From Candidatus Scybalocola faecipullorum (GTDB lineage: Bacteria > Bacillota > Clostridia > Lachnospirales > Lachnospiraceae): a stretch of DNA of 58,446 bases. Below, one piece after another: positions 43,670-54,109 of this stretch (position 1 is its first letter; each line of letters opens with the position of its first letter). The stretch covers positions 1 through 58,446 of the forward strand of contig DVJY01000003.1 of assembly GCA_018716485.1 (NCBI GenBank), read 5' to 3'. The position numbers and the translations under genes are program-made. The notes under the pieces were generated by a model. That model was not told the origin of the DNA and made no database searches. It was given only the letters and a program-made list of their open reading frames with translations.

Positions 43670-44929
43670 ATGGATAGAGAAATTTTTATTGTCGGGGCCG
43701 GCGCGTCAGGGTTGGCGGCGGCCGTGACGGCAGCACGCGCCGGAGCAAAGGTGTGTGTTGCCGAACGTATGGATAAAGCCGGTAAGAAGATTTTGGCGAC
43801 GGGAAACGGCAAATGCAATTATACAAATAGAAATATCAGTGAAGCGTGCTATCGAAGCGAGAATCCGGCGTTTATCTCCGCGTTTGTCCGCAGATGCCGG
43901 TGGGAGGATACCGTTGATTTTTTTCACCGTCTTGGTATATATCCGAAAGAAAGGGATGGCTATTTCTATCCGAATTCAGAACAGGCTTCATCGGTGCGTG
44001 ATGTGCTCCTTCAGGCATGTGAACAGCTTGGAGTTAATTTTGTATTCGGTGAGGAAGTGACAGATATCCGGGCGCGTCAGGGCGGTTTCCATATAAAGAC
44101 GAAGACGCATCACTTTGAGGCTTCGTCGGTCATTATTGCCGCCGGGGGCAGAGCCTATCCCAAACTGGGGAGCAACGGCAGCGGGTATATTTTGGCCAAG
44201 GGGCTGTCCCACGATATAGTGCCGGTAGTGCCGGCTTTATGCGGGCTGCGCTGTTTGGGCAAATGGGGGCAGAAGCCGGAAGCTTTTTGGAAAAAAGTCG
44301 CCGGAGTGAGAGCGGATGCAGAAGTATCTTTAAAAATTGGCGGTGTGACAGCGGCAAAAGACACAGGGCAGGTTCAGCTGACCGGTTACGGTATTTCGGG
44401 GATTCCCGTATTTCAAATCAGCAGATTTGCCGCCAGAGCACTTACTGAAGGGAAAAAAGCAGAAGCATGGATTGATTTTTTTCCGAAGCTGGATCGGGAA
44501 ACGCTTTTTAGCGAACTGAAATTCAGATGCCGCGGCAATGGACCGGCGGCGCAGATGATGACAGGACTTGTCAATGATAAATTGATTCCGATATTTCTGG
44601 AGGCCGCAGGTATTGCGGCAGGCACGAAGGCATGTACACTGAAAAATTCCCAACTGTCACGTCTGGTACAGGCGATGAAGCAGTTTGACATACAGATATG
44701 CAAAACGAATACATTTGACGAGGCACAGGTTTGTGCAGGTGGCGTCAATACACTTCAAGTCGATTTTAAGACGATGGCCTCCAAAAAGCAAAAAGGTCTT
44801 TATTTCTCAGGAGAAATATTAGATGTGGACGGTATATGCGGCGGTTATAATCTTCACTTTGCGTGGCAGACTGGAATGATTGCCGGACAGTCGGCCGCAG
44901 CATATGTAAAGGAAGGAAAAGTATGCTAA
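43670..44929 (+). CDS. NAD(P)/FAD-dependent oxidoreductase, HI0933/BaiN-like
   Basis: 419 residues. The FAD-binding Rossmann motif IVGAGASGLAAAVTAARAG opens the protein, followed by the HI0933-type marker GKKILATGNGKCNYTN and the late block FSGEILDVDGICGGYNLHFAWQTG. The family includes BaiN, reported to reduce bile-acid intermediates, but most members have no known substrate. GGAGG (43659-43663) favours ATG 43670. A TATAAT at about 43636 without a clear -35 may be its promoter. The last 7 bases overlap the next flavoprotein gene. Confidence 0.88.
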   Translation: MDREIFIVGAGASGLAAAVTAARAGAKVCVAERMDKAGKKILATGNGKCNYTNRNISEACYRSENPAFISAFVRRCRWEDTVDFFHRLGIYPKERDGYFYPNSEQASSVRDVLLQACEQLGVNFVFGEEVTDIRARQGGFHIKTKTHHFEASSVIIAAGGRAYPKLGSNGSGYILAKGLSHDIVPVVPALCGLRCLGKWGQKPEAFWKKVAGVRADAEVSLKIGGVTAAKDTGQVQLTGYGISGIPVFQISRFAARALTEGKKAEAWIDFFPKLDRETLFSELKFRCRGNGPAAQMMTGLVNDKLIPIFLEAAGIAAGTKACTLKNSQLSRLVQAMKQFDIQICKTNTFDEAQVCAGGVNTLQVDFKTMASKKQKGLYFSGEILDVDGICGGYNLHFAWQTGMIAGQSAAAYVKEGKVC

Positions 44930-46530
44930 GAATCAGTCAGTTAAAGCTTCATTATACTCATGACGAAGCGGCATTGCGTAAGAAAATAGCAAAGCAGCTT
45001 CATATCAGGGAAGATGAGATCATATCATATAAAATCCGGCGAAAATCGGTGGATGCAAGAAAAAAAGAGGATATACTGTATATATATACAGTGGAGGTTG
45101 AAATCAGGGATGAGAAAGTCTGGTTAAGGCGTCATCCGAAAGAAAAAAATGTTGACTCTGTTTCAGAAAAAGTTTATAAGTTTAAAATATCGGGAACAGA
45201 ACCGATGACATCGCGTCCGGTGATCGTGGGCAGCGGTCCTGCAGGGCTCTTTTGCGCACTGATGCTTGCTCGCCACGGTTTTCGGCCAATCGTACTTGAA
45301 CGGGGCGAGGCAGTGGAACAGCGGCTCAAAAGTGTACAGCATTTCTGGCAGGGCGGCGCGCTGAATACAGAATCCAACGTACAGTTCGGCGAAGGCGGCG
45401 CAGGCACCTTTTCCGATGGCAAGTTAAATACCCTTGTTAAAGATAAATACGGGCGTAATACGCAGGTGCTTAAAATTTTTGCCGAAGCCGGCGCAGGCGA
45501 GGAAATTACTTATATGAACAAGCCTCATATCGGGACGGATGTGCTGGTTAATGTTGTGAGAAATATTCGTCAGCAGATTATCGACGCAGGCGGCGAAGTG
45601 CGGTTTTGTACAAAGCTGACCGGCATTAAGACGGCAGACGGCCGTGTGACCGGCGCTGTAGCCGGCGATGAGATAATTCCTACAGAGGTTATTGTACTTG
45701 CACCCGGGCACAGCGCACGGGATACGTTTGAGATGCTGTATGAGCAAAAGATTGTTATGATGCCGAAGCCGTTTGCTATTGGGGTGCGTATCGAACATCC
45801 TCAGGCGATGATCAATGAATCCCAGTACGGCAGGACCAAAGATCCCAGACTGCCGGCGGCAGATTATAAACTGACCTATCATACATCGGCGGGCCGCAGT
45901 GTTTATACCTTTTGTATGTGTCCCGGAGGCTACGTTGTGAATGCGTCTTCTGAAGCCGGACGCACAGTTGTCAATGGGATGAGTTATCGGAGCAGAGACA
46001 GCGCCAATGCCAACAGCGCTGTAATTGTCAATGTTGCGCCCGAAGATTTTGACGGTACAGATGCGCTGGCAGGCGTCCGTTTCCAGCGCCGGTGGGAGGA
46101 AGCGTGTTATGCGGCTGCGGGCATGGAAAACAAAATTCCGGTGCAGCTTTATGAAGATTTTAAAAATAACCGCTGTTCAAAAGCCTATGGCAATGTCCGG
46201 CCGGTGCACTGTGGAGACAGTGTGTTTGCAGATTTGAACCGCTGTCTTCCGCCGTTTGTCTGTGAAAGCCTTAAAGAAGGCATTGATGCATTCGGTTCCA
46301 AGATCCGCGGGTTTGACCGCCCGGATGCACTGCTTTCGGGCATTGAAACAAGGACATCATCGCCGCTGAGAATTGAGCGGGATGAACATATGGAAAGCAG
46401 TATTAAAGGACTTTACCCGTGCGGGGAAGGCGCCGGATATGCCGGCGGCATCACGTCTGCGGCAATGGACGGAATAAAAATAGCGGAGGCTGTTGCAGCC
46501 AAATACAGACCGATAGAGACAGGAGATTGA
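44923..46530 (+). CDS. FAD-dependent dehydrogenase, COG2509 family
   Basis: 535 residues. An N-terminal domain of about 95 residues (ISQLKLHYTHDEAALRKKIAKQL) precedes the FAD-binding motif VIVGSGPAGLFCALMLARHG; further family blocks are NTESNVQFGEGGAGTFSDGKLNT and PCGEGAGYAGGITSAAMDGIK at the end. Such proteins are widespread in Clostridia with no established reaction. An open frame extends to 44863, but GGAAGG before ATG 44923 and the family N-terminus fix the start. It overlaps the BaiN-like gene by 7 bases, and proB follows 6 bp after, so all three may be co-transcribed. Confidence 0.87.
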   Translation: MLRISQLKLHYTHDEAALRKKIAKQLHIREDEIISYKIRRKSVDARKKEDILYIYTVEVEIRDEKVWLRRHPKEKNVDSVSEKVYKFKISGTEPMTSRPVIVGSGPAGLFCALMLARHGFRPIVLERGEAVEQRLKSVQHFWQGGALNTESNVQFGEGGAGTFSDGKLNTLVKDKYGRNTQVLKIFAEAGAGEEITYMNKPHIGTDVLVNVVRNIRQQIIDAGGEVRFCTKLTGIKTADGRVTGAVAGDEIIPTEVIVLAPGHSARDTFEMLYEQKIVMMPKPFAIGVRIEHPQAMINESQYGRTKDPRLPAADYKLTYHTSAGRSVYTFCMCPGGYVVNASSEAGRTVVNGMSYRSRDSANANSAVIVNVAPEDFDGTDALAGVRFQRRWEEACYAAAGMENKIPVQLYEDFKNNRCSKAYGNVRPVHCGDSVFADLNRCLPPFVCESLKEGIDAFGSKIRGFDRPDALLSGIETRTSSPLRIERDEHMESSIKGLYPCGEGAGYAGGITSAAMDGIKIAEAVAAKYRPIETGD

Positions 46531-46536
46531 AATTTT

Positions 46537-47412
46537 ATGGAAAGTACGCAGGCAAAACAGTTCAGAGAGAGAATTAAAGATAAGCACAGAATCGTGATCA
46601 AAGTCGGTTCAGCATCCCTGGTCCATGAAAATACAGGAGAAATTAACTTTTTGAAGCTGGAGCAGCTTGTGCGGCTGATTTGTGATCTGCGCAATCAGGA
46701 TAAAGACATTATTCTTGTATCCTCAGGCGCCATCGGTGTCGGCAGGAAAGCGCTCGGTCTTTCAAAACGGCCGGACACGCTGCCACTGAAGCAGGCGTGC
46801 GCTTCGGTCGGACAGGCTGTGCTGATGATGATGTATCAGAAACTGTTTGGTGAATATAACCATACAGCATCTCAGATTTTGATGACAAAGCATACGATCA
46901 TACGGCCGATCAGCTGTAAAAATGCCAAAAATACATTTAACCAGCTGCTTTCAATGGGCGTGGTTCCAATTGTCAATGAAAACGATACGATTTCTACTGA
47001 TGAAATCGAATTCGGGGACAATGATACACTGTCAGCTGTTGTTGCAGCATTGTCGGGTGCGGATCTTTTGATTCTCCTTTCGGATATCGACGGACTATAT
47101 ACAAAAGACCCGACCAAATACAGCGATGCCCGGTTTATTGAATGTGTGCCTGAGATTGATGACAAGCTGTATGCGATGGCCGGCGGCGCAGTCAGCGATT
47201 TCGGCACCGGCGGGATGGTGACCAAAATCGATGCGGCAAGAATTGCCGCAGATGCCGGCTGTGATATGATCATAGCCAACGGCAGGGATTTTCATGTGAT
47301 TCCCCGAATTATGGCCGGGGAGAATATAGGAACGCTGTTTCTGGCACATAAAAATAAAAATTTTGATCTGGCATATTATATTGAACATAGAAAGTGCAGG
47401 AAGGATTCATGA
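46537..47412 (+). CDS. proB: Glutamate 5-kinase
   Basis: 291 residues, a short form without the C-terminal PUA domain. It phosphorylates glutamate at the start of proline synthesis. The amino-acid-kinase fold is clear: IVIKVGSASL, IILVSSGAIGVGRKALGL, VVPIVNENDTISTDEIEFGDNDTLSA, DIDGLYTKDP and GTGGMVTKIDAARIA. The partner gene proA lies 1.7 kb downstream after three other genes in the same operon. AGGAG precedes ATG 46537. The stop codon overlaps the next start (ATGATGA). Confidence 0.95.
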   Translation: MESTQAKQFRERIKDKHRIVIKVGSASLVHENTGEINFLKLEQLVRLICDLRNQDKDIILVSSGAIGVGRKALGLSKRPDTLPLKQACASVGQAVLMMMYQKLFGEYNHTASQILMTKHTIIRPISCKNAKNTFNQLLSMGVVPIVNENDTISTDEIEFGDNDTLSAVVAALSGADLLILLSDIDGLYTKDPTKYSDARFIECVPEIDDKLYAMAGGAVSDFGTGGMVTKIDAARIAADAGCDMIIANGRDFHVIPRIMAGENIGTLFLAHKNKNFDLAYYIEHRKCRKDS

Positions 47413-48287
47413 TGAAAAATGTAGGACTGGTTTTGGAAGGCGGCGGACAGAGGGGCGTATTTACAGCCGGAGTGCTGGATTATATGATGGCCAAAAAGCT
47501 GAAGCTGCCGTATATCATCGGTGTTTCCGCAGGCGCGTGCAATGCTGTCGACTATGTATCATGGCAGCCGTACAGAACAAAGCGCTGCATGATCGACGCC
47601 CAGAAAAAATACCATATGTACAGCGCGGGGAATATTGTCAAAACAGGATGGTATATCGATATGGATCTTATTTTTGATCAGTTTCCCAGTAAGATCTATC
47701 CCTTTGATTTTGAGACATATTTTAATTCGGACGCAAGGTGTCTGCTGACAGTGACCAACTGCCTGACCGGAAAAGCCGAATACATTGAAGAAAAGAAAAA
47801 TAAGCGGCGGATGATGGAGGCTGTGCGCGCTTCGTCGAGTCTGCCGTTTGTATCGCCGATGGTTTATATTGACGGCAAGCCGATGATGGATGGCGGACTT
47901 ACAGATTCAGTGCCGGTACAAAAAGCTGTCAGGGACGGCTATAAATATAACATTGTCATTTGTACGAGGCCAAAGGGATATAGGAAAAAGGAAGGCAGAC
48001 CGGGGAAATCGGTCAAGCTGGCGCGTAAAGTTTATAAAAAATATCCAATGCTCGTTAAAGCGCTGGCGCAAAGAAACCGGCGTTATAATCGGGAAATGGA
48101 ATGGATTGAAAAGATGGAAGCTAAAGGTCGTGTCTTCGTGATTCGTCCGAGCCTTCCGACAGTGAAGCGAACAGAAAAAAACATTGTCCGGCTGGAACAT
48201 TTTTATGAACACGGTTATGAAACGATGAGAGATTTATGGCCGGAATTGTGTCAATGGCTGGAAAATGCCGGCAACATTAAAGGTTAA
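47409..48287 (+). CDS. Patatin-like phospholipase
   Basis: 292 residues. A serine lipid acyl hydrolase: the oxyanion loop LEGGGQRGVFTAGVLDYMM, the nucleophile in IIGVSAGACNAVDY (GxSxG) and the catalytic Asp in MDGGLTDSVPV are all present, forming the Ser-Asp dyad. The C-terminal 90 residues are basic and helical and match the extra tail of bacterial patatin-family proteins. Likely cytoplasmic or membrane-associated; the lipid substrate is unknown. It overlaps the proB stop codon, with AGGAAGGA as ribosome site. Why it sits between proB and proA is unclear. Confidence 0.9.
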   Translation: MMKNVGLVLEGGGQRGVFTAGVLDYMMAKKLKLPYIIGVSAGACNAVDYVSWQPYRTKRCMIDAQKKYHMYSAGNIVKTGWYIDMDLIFDQFPSKIYPFDFETYFNSDARCLLTVTNCLTGKAEYIEEKKNKRRMMEAVRASSSLPFVSPMVYIDGKPMMDGGLTDSVPVQKAVRDGYKYNIVICTRPKGYRKKEGRPGKSVKLARKVYKKYPMLVKALAQRNRRYNREMEWIEKMEAKGRVFVIRPSLPTVKRTEKNIVRLEHFYEHGYETMRDLWPELCQWLENAGNIKG

Positions 48288-48298
48288 GGAGAAATCGG

Positions 48299-48526
48299 AT
48301 GGTTACCGAAAAAGATATTGCAAGAATTAATGAATTGTACCGCAAGTCAAAAAGTGAAGGACTGACACCGGAAGAAAAGGAAGAACAGGCAGTGCTGCGC
48401 GGCGCATATATTGCGGCGGTCCGCGAAAATTTGAGGGGACATCTTGAGAATATGAAAATTCAAAATCCCGACGGCACAATTGTTGATGTTAAGTCGAGAA
48501 AAAAAACGGAGAAGAAAAGCCATTGA
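48299..48526 (+). CDS. DUF896 (UPF0291/YnzC) family protein
   Basis: 75 residues. A short helical hairpin protein with the family pattern IARINELYRKSKSEGLTPEEKEEQAVLRGAYIAAVRENLRGHLENM. In Bacillus YnzC is encoded near the SOS genes; its function is not established. The C-terminal 20 residues are basic. AAGGAG precedes ATG 48299. Its TGA stop overlaps the TTG start of the next gene, implying coupling. Confidence 0.93.
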   Translation: MVTEKDIARINELYRKSKSEGLTPEEKEEQAVLRGAYIAAVRENLRGHLENMKIQNPDGTIVDVKSRKKTEKKSH

Positions 48527-49098
48527 ATGATATAAAAAAAGAACTGCGTAAAGAGATGGCCGCACGCCGGGCAAAACTGCCGCAGAAAGATATTGCAGAT
48601 GGCGGCGCTGTGATCGCAAAAAAAATATGTTCGCTGGAAGCCTACAGCCGCTGCAGCTGGCTGTGGTGTTATTTAAGCTTTGCAGGCGAGGCAGATACGT
48701 TATCGCTGATTGGTCAGGCCATTAGAGACGGTAAAAGGATTGCTGTGCCGAAAGTGACCGGACCGAGGACCATGATTTTCTGTGAGATCACATCGGTTGA
48801 GCGCGACACCCATCCGGGAAAGATGGGTATTTTAGAGCCTGTTTCGCACAGAGCGCTATTTCCGGGCAAAGATGTGTCCTGTGAGGATATTTTGATGGTC
48901 ATGCCCGGCGTTGCTTTTGACAGGCACAGGCACAGAATCGGTTACGGCGGCGGATATTACGATACATATCTGGCCGGCTGCGGTCAAATATATACTGTGG
49001 CTGCGGCATGGGATTTTCAAGTCGTTGAGAGCGTTCCGTCACAGCCGTGGGATCAAAAGCCGCAGATGATTGTTACAGAAAAAGACATCTACAGATAG
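48523..49098 (+). CDS. 5-formyltetrahydrofolate cyclo-ligase
   Basis: 191 residues. It converts 5-formyl-THF to 5,10-methenyl-THF with ATP, recovering folate. Conserved parts: KKELRKEMAARRAKL at the start, DILMVMPGVAFDRHRHRIGYGGGYYDTYL (substrate and Mg-ATP site) and the C-terminal DQKPQMIVTEKD-like end. The start appears to be TTG 48523, which overlaps the DUF896 stop as TTGA; the next ATG (48553) would cut off the conserved first helix. GGAG lies about 10 bp before. Fourth gene of the pro operon. Confidence 0.93.
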   Translation: MNDIKKELRKEMAARRAKLPQKDIADGGAVIAKKICSLEAYSRCSWLWCYLSFAGEADTLSLIGQAIRDGKRIAVPKVTGPRTMIFCEITSVERDTHPGKMGILEPVSHRALFPGKDVSCEDILMVMPGVAFDRHRHRIGYGGGYYDTYLAGCGQIYTVAAAWDFQVVESVPSQPWDQKPQMIVTEKDIYR

Positions 49099-49113
49099 GA
49101 GGAGAATACGAGG

Positions 49114-50364
49114 ATGAATGAAATGTTGCAAAGACTGGGTGAAGCAGCAAAAGCTGCAGCATCGGAGACAGCAAAGCTTGGCGTGTCTGAAAAAAACGCA
49201 TGTCTCGGCGCTGTGGCTGCGGCGCTTCTCAGAAATGAAGGGTCTATACTTTCAGCCAATGCCGAAGATGTGAAGGAAGCGCGGGAAAAAGGCATGAAAG
49301 AATCGCTGATCGACCGTCTGATGCTGACAAAGGAGCGTATTGCAGGTATGGCGGAAGGCTTAGTGAAATTGACAGCGCTGGAAGATCCGGTCGGCGAAGT
49401 GATTCATGCGTGGAAACGGCCAAACGGACTTGAGATTGGTCAAAAGCGTGTACCGCTGGGTGTTGTAGGCATTATTTATGAGTCTAGGCCAAACGTTACG
49501 GCAGATGCATTCGGTCTATGCTTTAAAGCCGGCAATGCGGTTATTTTAAAAGGCGGAAGCGACGCGCTCCATTCCAATAAGGCCATCGTTGCGCTTATCC
49601 AGGAAGTCCTTGAAAATATGGGGCTGGACAAATATTGTGTTCAGCTGATTGAATCTTCCGACAGAGAAGTGACGAAAGAGTTCATGCGCATGAACGGCTA
49701 TGTCGATGTGCTTATTCCGAGAGGCGGTGCGGGACTGATCCGCACGGTTGTACAAAACAGCACAGTGCCGGTCATTGAGACAGGGACAGGAAACTGTCAT
49801 ATTTATGTGGATGATTGTGCCGACATTGAGATGGCGTCAGATATTATTTTTAATGCAAAGACACAGCGGCTGGGGGTATGCAATGCCTGCGAATCGCTTG
49901 TGATCCACGAAAACATCATTGACCGGGCGCTGCCGTCTATTGCTGAGAAGCTTTATACCAAGCATGTTGAAATACGGGGCGATGAACGAGCGCTTCAGGC
50001 GCTGCCGTCTGCAGTCCCGGCCACAGAAGAAGACTGGAGCACAGAATATCTGGATGCTATTATTTCAGTGAAAACAGTAAAAAATATAGATGAGGCCATC
50101 GCCCATATTAACCGCTATAATACAAAACATTCGGAAGCAATCATTACATCAAATTACGATCATGCAAGAAAATTTCTTGATGAGATTGACGCGGCGGCGG
50201 TTTACGTCAATGCGTCTACCCGCTTTACTGATGGCTTTGAATTCGGGTTCGGCGCTGAAATCGGCATCAGTACACAGAAACTTCACGCGCGGGGGCCGAT
50301 GGGGTTGAAGGCGCTTACAACGACAAAGTATGTTATCTATGGCAGCGGTCAGGTGCGCCCTTGA
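49114..50364 (+). CDS. proA: Gamma-glutamyl phosphate reductase
   Basis: 416 residues. It reduces gamma-glutamyl phosphate to glutamate semialdehyde with NADPH, the second step of proline synthesis. Conserved parts: [33 protein letters not shown], and the catalytic Cys in [13 protein letters not shown]; the end [18 protein letters not shown] is typical. GGAGGAG with a further GAGG before ATG 49114. It shares an operon with proB, three genes upstream, and is followed by miaB after 23 bp. Confidence 0.96.
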   Translation: MNEMLQRLGEAAKAAASETAKLGVSEKNACLGAVAAALLRNEGSILSANAEDVKEAREKGMKESLIDRLMLTKERIAGMAEGLVKLTALEDPVGEVIHAWKRPNGLEIGQKRVPLGVVGIIYESRPNVTADAFGLCFKAGNAVILKGGSDALHSNKAIVALIQEVLENMGLDKYCVQLIESSDREVTKEFMRMNGYVDVLIPRGGAGLIRTVVQNSTVPVIETGTGNCHIYVDDCADIEMASDIIFNAKTQRLGVCNACESLVIHENIIDRALPSIAEKLYTKHVEIRGDERALQALPSAVPATEEDWSTEYLDAIISVKTVKNIDEAIAHINRYNTKHSEAIITSNYDHARKFLDEIDAAAVYVNASTRFTDGFEFGFGAEIGISTQKLHARGPMGLKALTTTKYVIYGSGQVRP

Positions 50365-50387
50365 TTTTACGTTAAAGGAGAATGATT

Positions 50388-51848
50388 TTGGAAGATACGA
50401 ATTTTATGAGTCAGCTTGAAGGACAGGGGCCGGTCAGGGAACCGCAGCGTCAATATTACTTTATGGCAAAGGCGAGAGATTATATCACTCAGATGAAACA
50501 GACGCTGGGACGGGATATGACAGCCTGTGTGGTTACTTTCGGATGTCAGATGAATGCAAGGGATTCGGAAAAACTGGTCGGCATTTTGGAAAATATCGGA
50601 TATACGATGATTGAAGATGAAACCGCCGATTTTGTCATTTACAATACATGCACAGTCCGTGAAAATGCCAATTTAAAAGTTTACGGTCATCTGGGATATA
50701 TGAAAAAAGTTAAGGAAAAAAATCCGCATATGATGATTGCTCTGTGCGGATGCATGATGCAGGAGCCGGAAGTGGTTGAAAAGATCAAAACAAGTTACAG
50801 ACATGTAAATCTGATTTTCGGCACTCACAATATTTATAAATTTGCAGAACTTTTATGGAGGTGTATCGAATCATCAGAAGATGGCCAAAAATCTCGGACG
50901 CTGATTGATGTTTGGAAAGATACGGATCAAATCGTGGAAGATTTGCCGGTGGAGAGAAAATATCCGTTTAAAACAGGAATCAATATTATGTTTGGATGCA
51001 ACAATTTCTGCAGCTACTGCATTGTTCCGTATGTGCGCGGACGTGAGCGCAGCAGAGCACCGGAGGATATTATTGCTGAAATCCGCCGCGCAGTTGCCGA
51101 CGGCGTTGTGGAAGTGATGCTCCTTGGACAGAATGTGAATTCATACGGAAAAAATTTGGAACATCCGATGACATTTGCCGGGCTTCTGAGAGAAATAGAA
51201 AAAATTGACGGTCTGGAGCGCATACGATTTATGACATCCCATCCGAAAGATTTGTCGGATGAACTGATTGAAGTGATGGGAGAGTCAAAGAAAATATGCC
51301 GCCACCTTCATCTGCCCCTGCAGTCAGGCAGCAGCCGGATTTTAAAAGAAATGAACCGGCATTATACGAAAGAAGATTATTTGAAGCTTGTCGATAAAAT
51401 CAGAGCGGCATGTCCGGACATTTCACTGACAACAGATATTATCGTCGGTTTTCCGGGAGAAACAGAAGAAGATTTTCTGGAAACAATGGATGTTGTAGAA
51501 AAAGTCCGTTTTGACAGCGCTTATACATTTATTTATTCTAAACGGACCGGCACAAAAGCGGCAGTGATGGACAATCAGGTGCCTCAGGACGTGATCAAGG
51601 ACCGTTTCGACCGTCTTTTAAAGGCTGTACAGGATATATCATCCGATGTATGCAGCAGATATACAGGCGAAACAGTAGAAGTGCTTGTGGAGGAAAAAAA
51701 CAGCCATGACGCCGGCATGGTTACCGGCCGGATGAGCAATAACCTGCTTGTGCATTTCGAAGGCAGCGATGAACTCATAGGCAGACTGGTGAAAGTGCGT
51801 CTTGATATGTGCAAAGGCTTTTATTATATCGGCACGCTGACCGAATAG
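50388..51848 (+). CDS. miaB: tRNA-2-methylthio-N6-dimethylallyladenosine synthase
   Basis: 486 residues. It adds the methylthio group to isopentenyl-A37 of tRNAs reading UNN codons. The N-terminal UPF0004 domain has its own Fe-S cysteines (FGCQMNARDSE, NTCTVRE, LCGCMMQ); the radical SAM cluster is Cys204, Cys208 and Cys211 (CNNFCSYC); a TRAM domain closes the protein (VEVLVEEKN to VKVRLDMC). A 45-residue lead precedes the first domain, as is common in Clostridia. AAAGGAG (50374-50380) is too close to ATG 50382 and ideal for TTG 50388, which I prefer. Confidence 0.95.
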   Translation: MEDTNFMSQLEGQGPVREPQRQYYFMAKARDYITQMKQTLGRDMTACVVTFGCQMNARDSEKLVGILENIGYTMIEDETADFVIYNTCTVRENANLKVYGHLGYMKKVKEKNPHMMIALCGCMMQEPEVVEKIKTSYRHVNLIFGTHNIYKFAELLWRCIESSEDGQKSRTLIDVWKDTDQIVEDLPVERKYPFKTGINIMFGCNNFCSYCIVPYVRGRERSRAPEDIIAEIRRAVADGVVEVMLLGQNVNSYGKNLEHPMTFAGLLREIEKIDGLERIRFMTSHPKDLSDELIEVMGESKKICRHLHLPLQSGSSRILKEMNRHYTKEDYLKLVDKIRAACPDISLTTDIIVGFPGETEEDFLETMDVVEKVRFDSAYTFIYSKRTGTKAAVMDNQVPQDVIKDRFDRLLKAVQDISSDVCSRYTGETVEVLVEEKNSHDAGMVTGRMSNNLLVHFEGSDELIGRLVKVRLDMCKGFYYIGTLTE

Positions 51849-51875
51849 GTGAATCAGAGGAGGAAAAATAAGCGA

Positions 51876-53984
51876 ATGGATAAAAAAATCAAAGTTCCTG
51901 AAATTTTTGGCGAAAATGTGTTTGATGGCAGGACGATGCAGGAGCGTCTTCCAAAGAAGATTTATAATGAACTGCAAAAGACGATTGAAAACGGCACTGA
52001 TCTGGACAGTCATGTGGCGGAAATCGTGGCTCATGAGATGAAGGAGTGGGCGCTGGAAAAAGGCGCGACCCACTACACCCACTGGTTCCAGCCGCTGACC
52101 GGATTTACCGCGGAAAAGCAGGATGCGTTTATTTCGCCGAAGAAAAACGGCGGCGTTCTGATGGAATTTTCGGGCAAAGAGCTGATTAAAGGAGAATCTG
52201 ACGGCTCATCATTTCCTTCCGGCGGTCTGCGCTCAACCTTTGAGGCAAGAGGTTATACAGCATGGGACTGTACATCGCCGGCATTTATTCATGAATCTCC
52301 GACAGGTGCGGTTTTGTGTATTCCTACTGTCTTTTTCTCATATACCGGCGATGCCCTTGATAAAAAGACGCCGCTTTTAAGATCTATGGAAGTGCTTAAT
52401 AAAGAGGCAATGCGTATTGTGCGGCTTTTTGGCGACAATGATGCAAAGAAGGTCAATGTAAGCGTCGGCGCGGAACAGGAATATTTTATTGTCAGCAGAG
52501 ATGCTTATTTGAAACGAAAAGACCTGATCTTTGCAGGAAGAACTCTTTTCGGAGCACCGGCTCCGAAAGGTCAGGAACTTGACGATCATTATTTCGGAAG
52601 TATTAAAGAGCGGATTCTTGCGTATATGTCCGATTTGAATGAAGAGCTGTGGAAGCTTGGTATCAGCGCGAAGACCCAGCATAATGAAGTCGCTCCTGCA
52701 CAGCATGAACTTGCCCCGATCTATGATGTGGTAAATGTGGCGACAGACCACAATCAGCTGATGATGGAGACTATGAAAAAAGTGGCGCTCCGTCAAAATC
52801 TTGTCTGCCTTCTCAATGAAAAGCCATTTGAAGGTGTCAATGGTTCAGGCAAGCATAACAACTGGTCAATGACTACAGATACAGGTGTTAATCTTTTGGA
52901 TCCGGGCAAAGCTCCTCACGAGAACCGTCGTTTCCTTTTAATTCTTGCCGCTATTTTAAAAGCTGTCGATGAATATGCGCCGCTGCTTCGCGAGGCTGCG
53001 GCAAATCCGGGCAACGATCACCGTCTCGGAGCTAATGAAGCACCGCCGGCAATTATTTCCGTGTTTTTAGGCGAACAGCTGGAAGACGTGCTTAACCAGC
53101 TTTGTGAAAAAGGTGAAGCCACAAGTTCTAAAAAAGGTTCGCAGGTGGACGTGGGCGTATCTACAGTGCCTACGTTTATGAAAGATGCTACAGACAGAAA
53201 CAGAACATCACCGTTTGCATTTACAAATAATAAGTTTGAATTCCGTATGGTCGGCTCGTCAGCCTCTATTGCCGATGCCAATACTGTTTTGAATACCATT
53301 GTTGCCGATGCTCTCGGACAGGCGGCAGATATGATTGAGGCAGCCGATAATAAAGACATGGCGGCCCATGATCTGACAAAACGGTGGATTTCAGAACATA
53401 TCCGTATTGTTTTTAACGGCAACGGCTACTCGGAGGAATGGATTGAGGAAGCGGCACGCAGAGGTCTGCCGAATATAAACAATACGGTAGACGCCCATGC
53501 GGCATTGTCCGATCCGAAGGCAATCGCTTTGTTTGAACGCCATAAAGTGATGACCCGCAATGAACTTATTTCCAGAGAGGAAGTCGGCTATGAGACCTAT
53601 GCCAAAGTCATTAATGTGGAAGCACGGACGATGCTTGATATGGCTAAAAAAGAAATTTTGCCGGCAGTTATACGTTACACAATGACAGTGGCAAAATCAG
53701 TCAATGAAATTGAAGCGGCAGGCGCAAAACCTCATGTGCAGAAGAGGATTCTTGACCAGTGTCAGGCACATCTGTCAGATATGTATAAAGCGCTTGATGA
53801 TCTTGAAGAAGTGACGCAGAAAGCGGCGTCCATGGAGACAGGGCGGGCGCAGGCTGTATTCTATAGGGACGAAGTTGTTAGAGCAATGGAACAGCTGAGA
53901 AAACCGGCAGATGCTCTGGAAATGCTTGTCGATGAAAAAGAATGGCCATTCCCAACCTATGCTGATCTGATGTTTAATGTATAA
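51876..53984 (+). CDS. glnN: Glutamine synthetase type III
   Basis: 702 residues, the large GSIII form. It joins ammonium to glutamate with ATP. Diagnostic parts: [103 protein letters not shown] and [18 protein letters not shown]. The acidic metal ligands fall in AEQEYF and NEVAPAQHE. An open frame reaches back to 51849; ATG 51876 starts the conserved part, with GAGGAGG 12 bp upstream, a rather long spacing. A clear terminator follows at 54001. No regulatory gene (glnR) is adjacent. Confidence 0.96.
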   Translation: MDKKIKVPEIFGENVFDGRTMQERLPKKIYNELQKTIENGTDLDSHVAEIVAHEMKEWALEKGATHYTHWFQPLTGFTAEKQDAFISPKKNGGVLMEFSGKELIKGESDGSSFPSGGLRSTFEARGYTAWDCTSPAFIHESPTGAVLCIPTVFFSYTGDALDKKTPLLRSMEVLNKEAMRIVRLFGDNDAKKVNVSVGAEQEYFIVSRDAYLKRKDLIFAGRTLFGAPAPKGQELDDHYFGSIKERILAYMSDLNEELWKLGISAKTQHNEVAPAQHELAPIYDVVNVATDHNQLMMETMKKVALRQNLVCLLNEKPFEGVNGSGKHNNWSMTTDTGVNLLDPGKAPHENRRFLLILAAILKAVDEYAPLLREAAANPGNDHRLGANEAPPAIISVFLGEQLEDVLNQLCEKGEATSSKKGSQVDVGVSTVPTFMKDATDRNRTSPFAFTNNKFEFRMVGSSASIADANTVLNTIVADALGQAADMIEAADNKDMAAHDLTKRWISEHIRIVFNGNGYSEEWIEEAARRGLPNINNTVDAHAALSDPKAIALFERHKVMTRNELISREEVGYETYAKVINVEARTMLDMAKKEILPAVIRYTMTVAKSVNEIEAAGAKPHVQKRILDQCQAHLSDMYKALDDLEEVTQKAASMETGRAQAVFYRDEVVRAMEQLRKPADALEMLVDEKEWPFPTYADLMFNV

Positions 53985-54000
53985 AATGTCAAAAAACTTT

Positions 54001-54039
54001 AAAAGCTGCAGAAAAAATTGTAACTTCTGCAGCTTTTTT
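54001..54039 (+). terminator. Intrinsic terminator after glnN
   Basis: AAAAGCTGCAGAA (54001-54013) pairs perfectly with TTCTGCAGCTTTT (54025-54037), with further T. It works in both directions. Confidence 0.9.
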
Positions 54040-54109
54040 ATTTGTATTTTCGTAAAATTGTGGTATTCTATTAATAATATATATATTGGAGAAAGAGGAG
54101 GTAAAGCTT

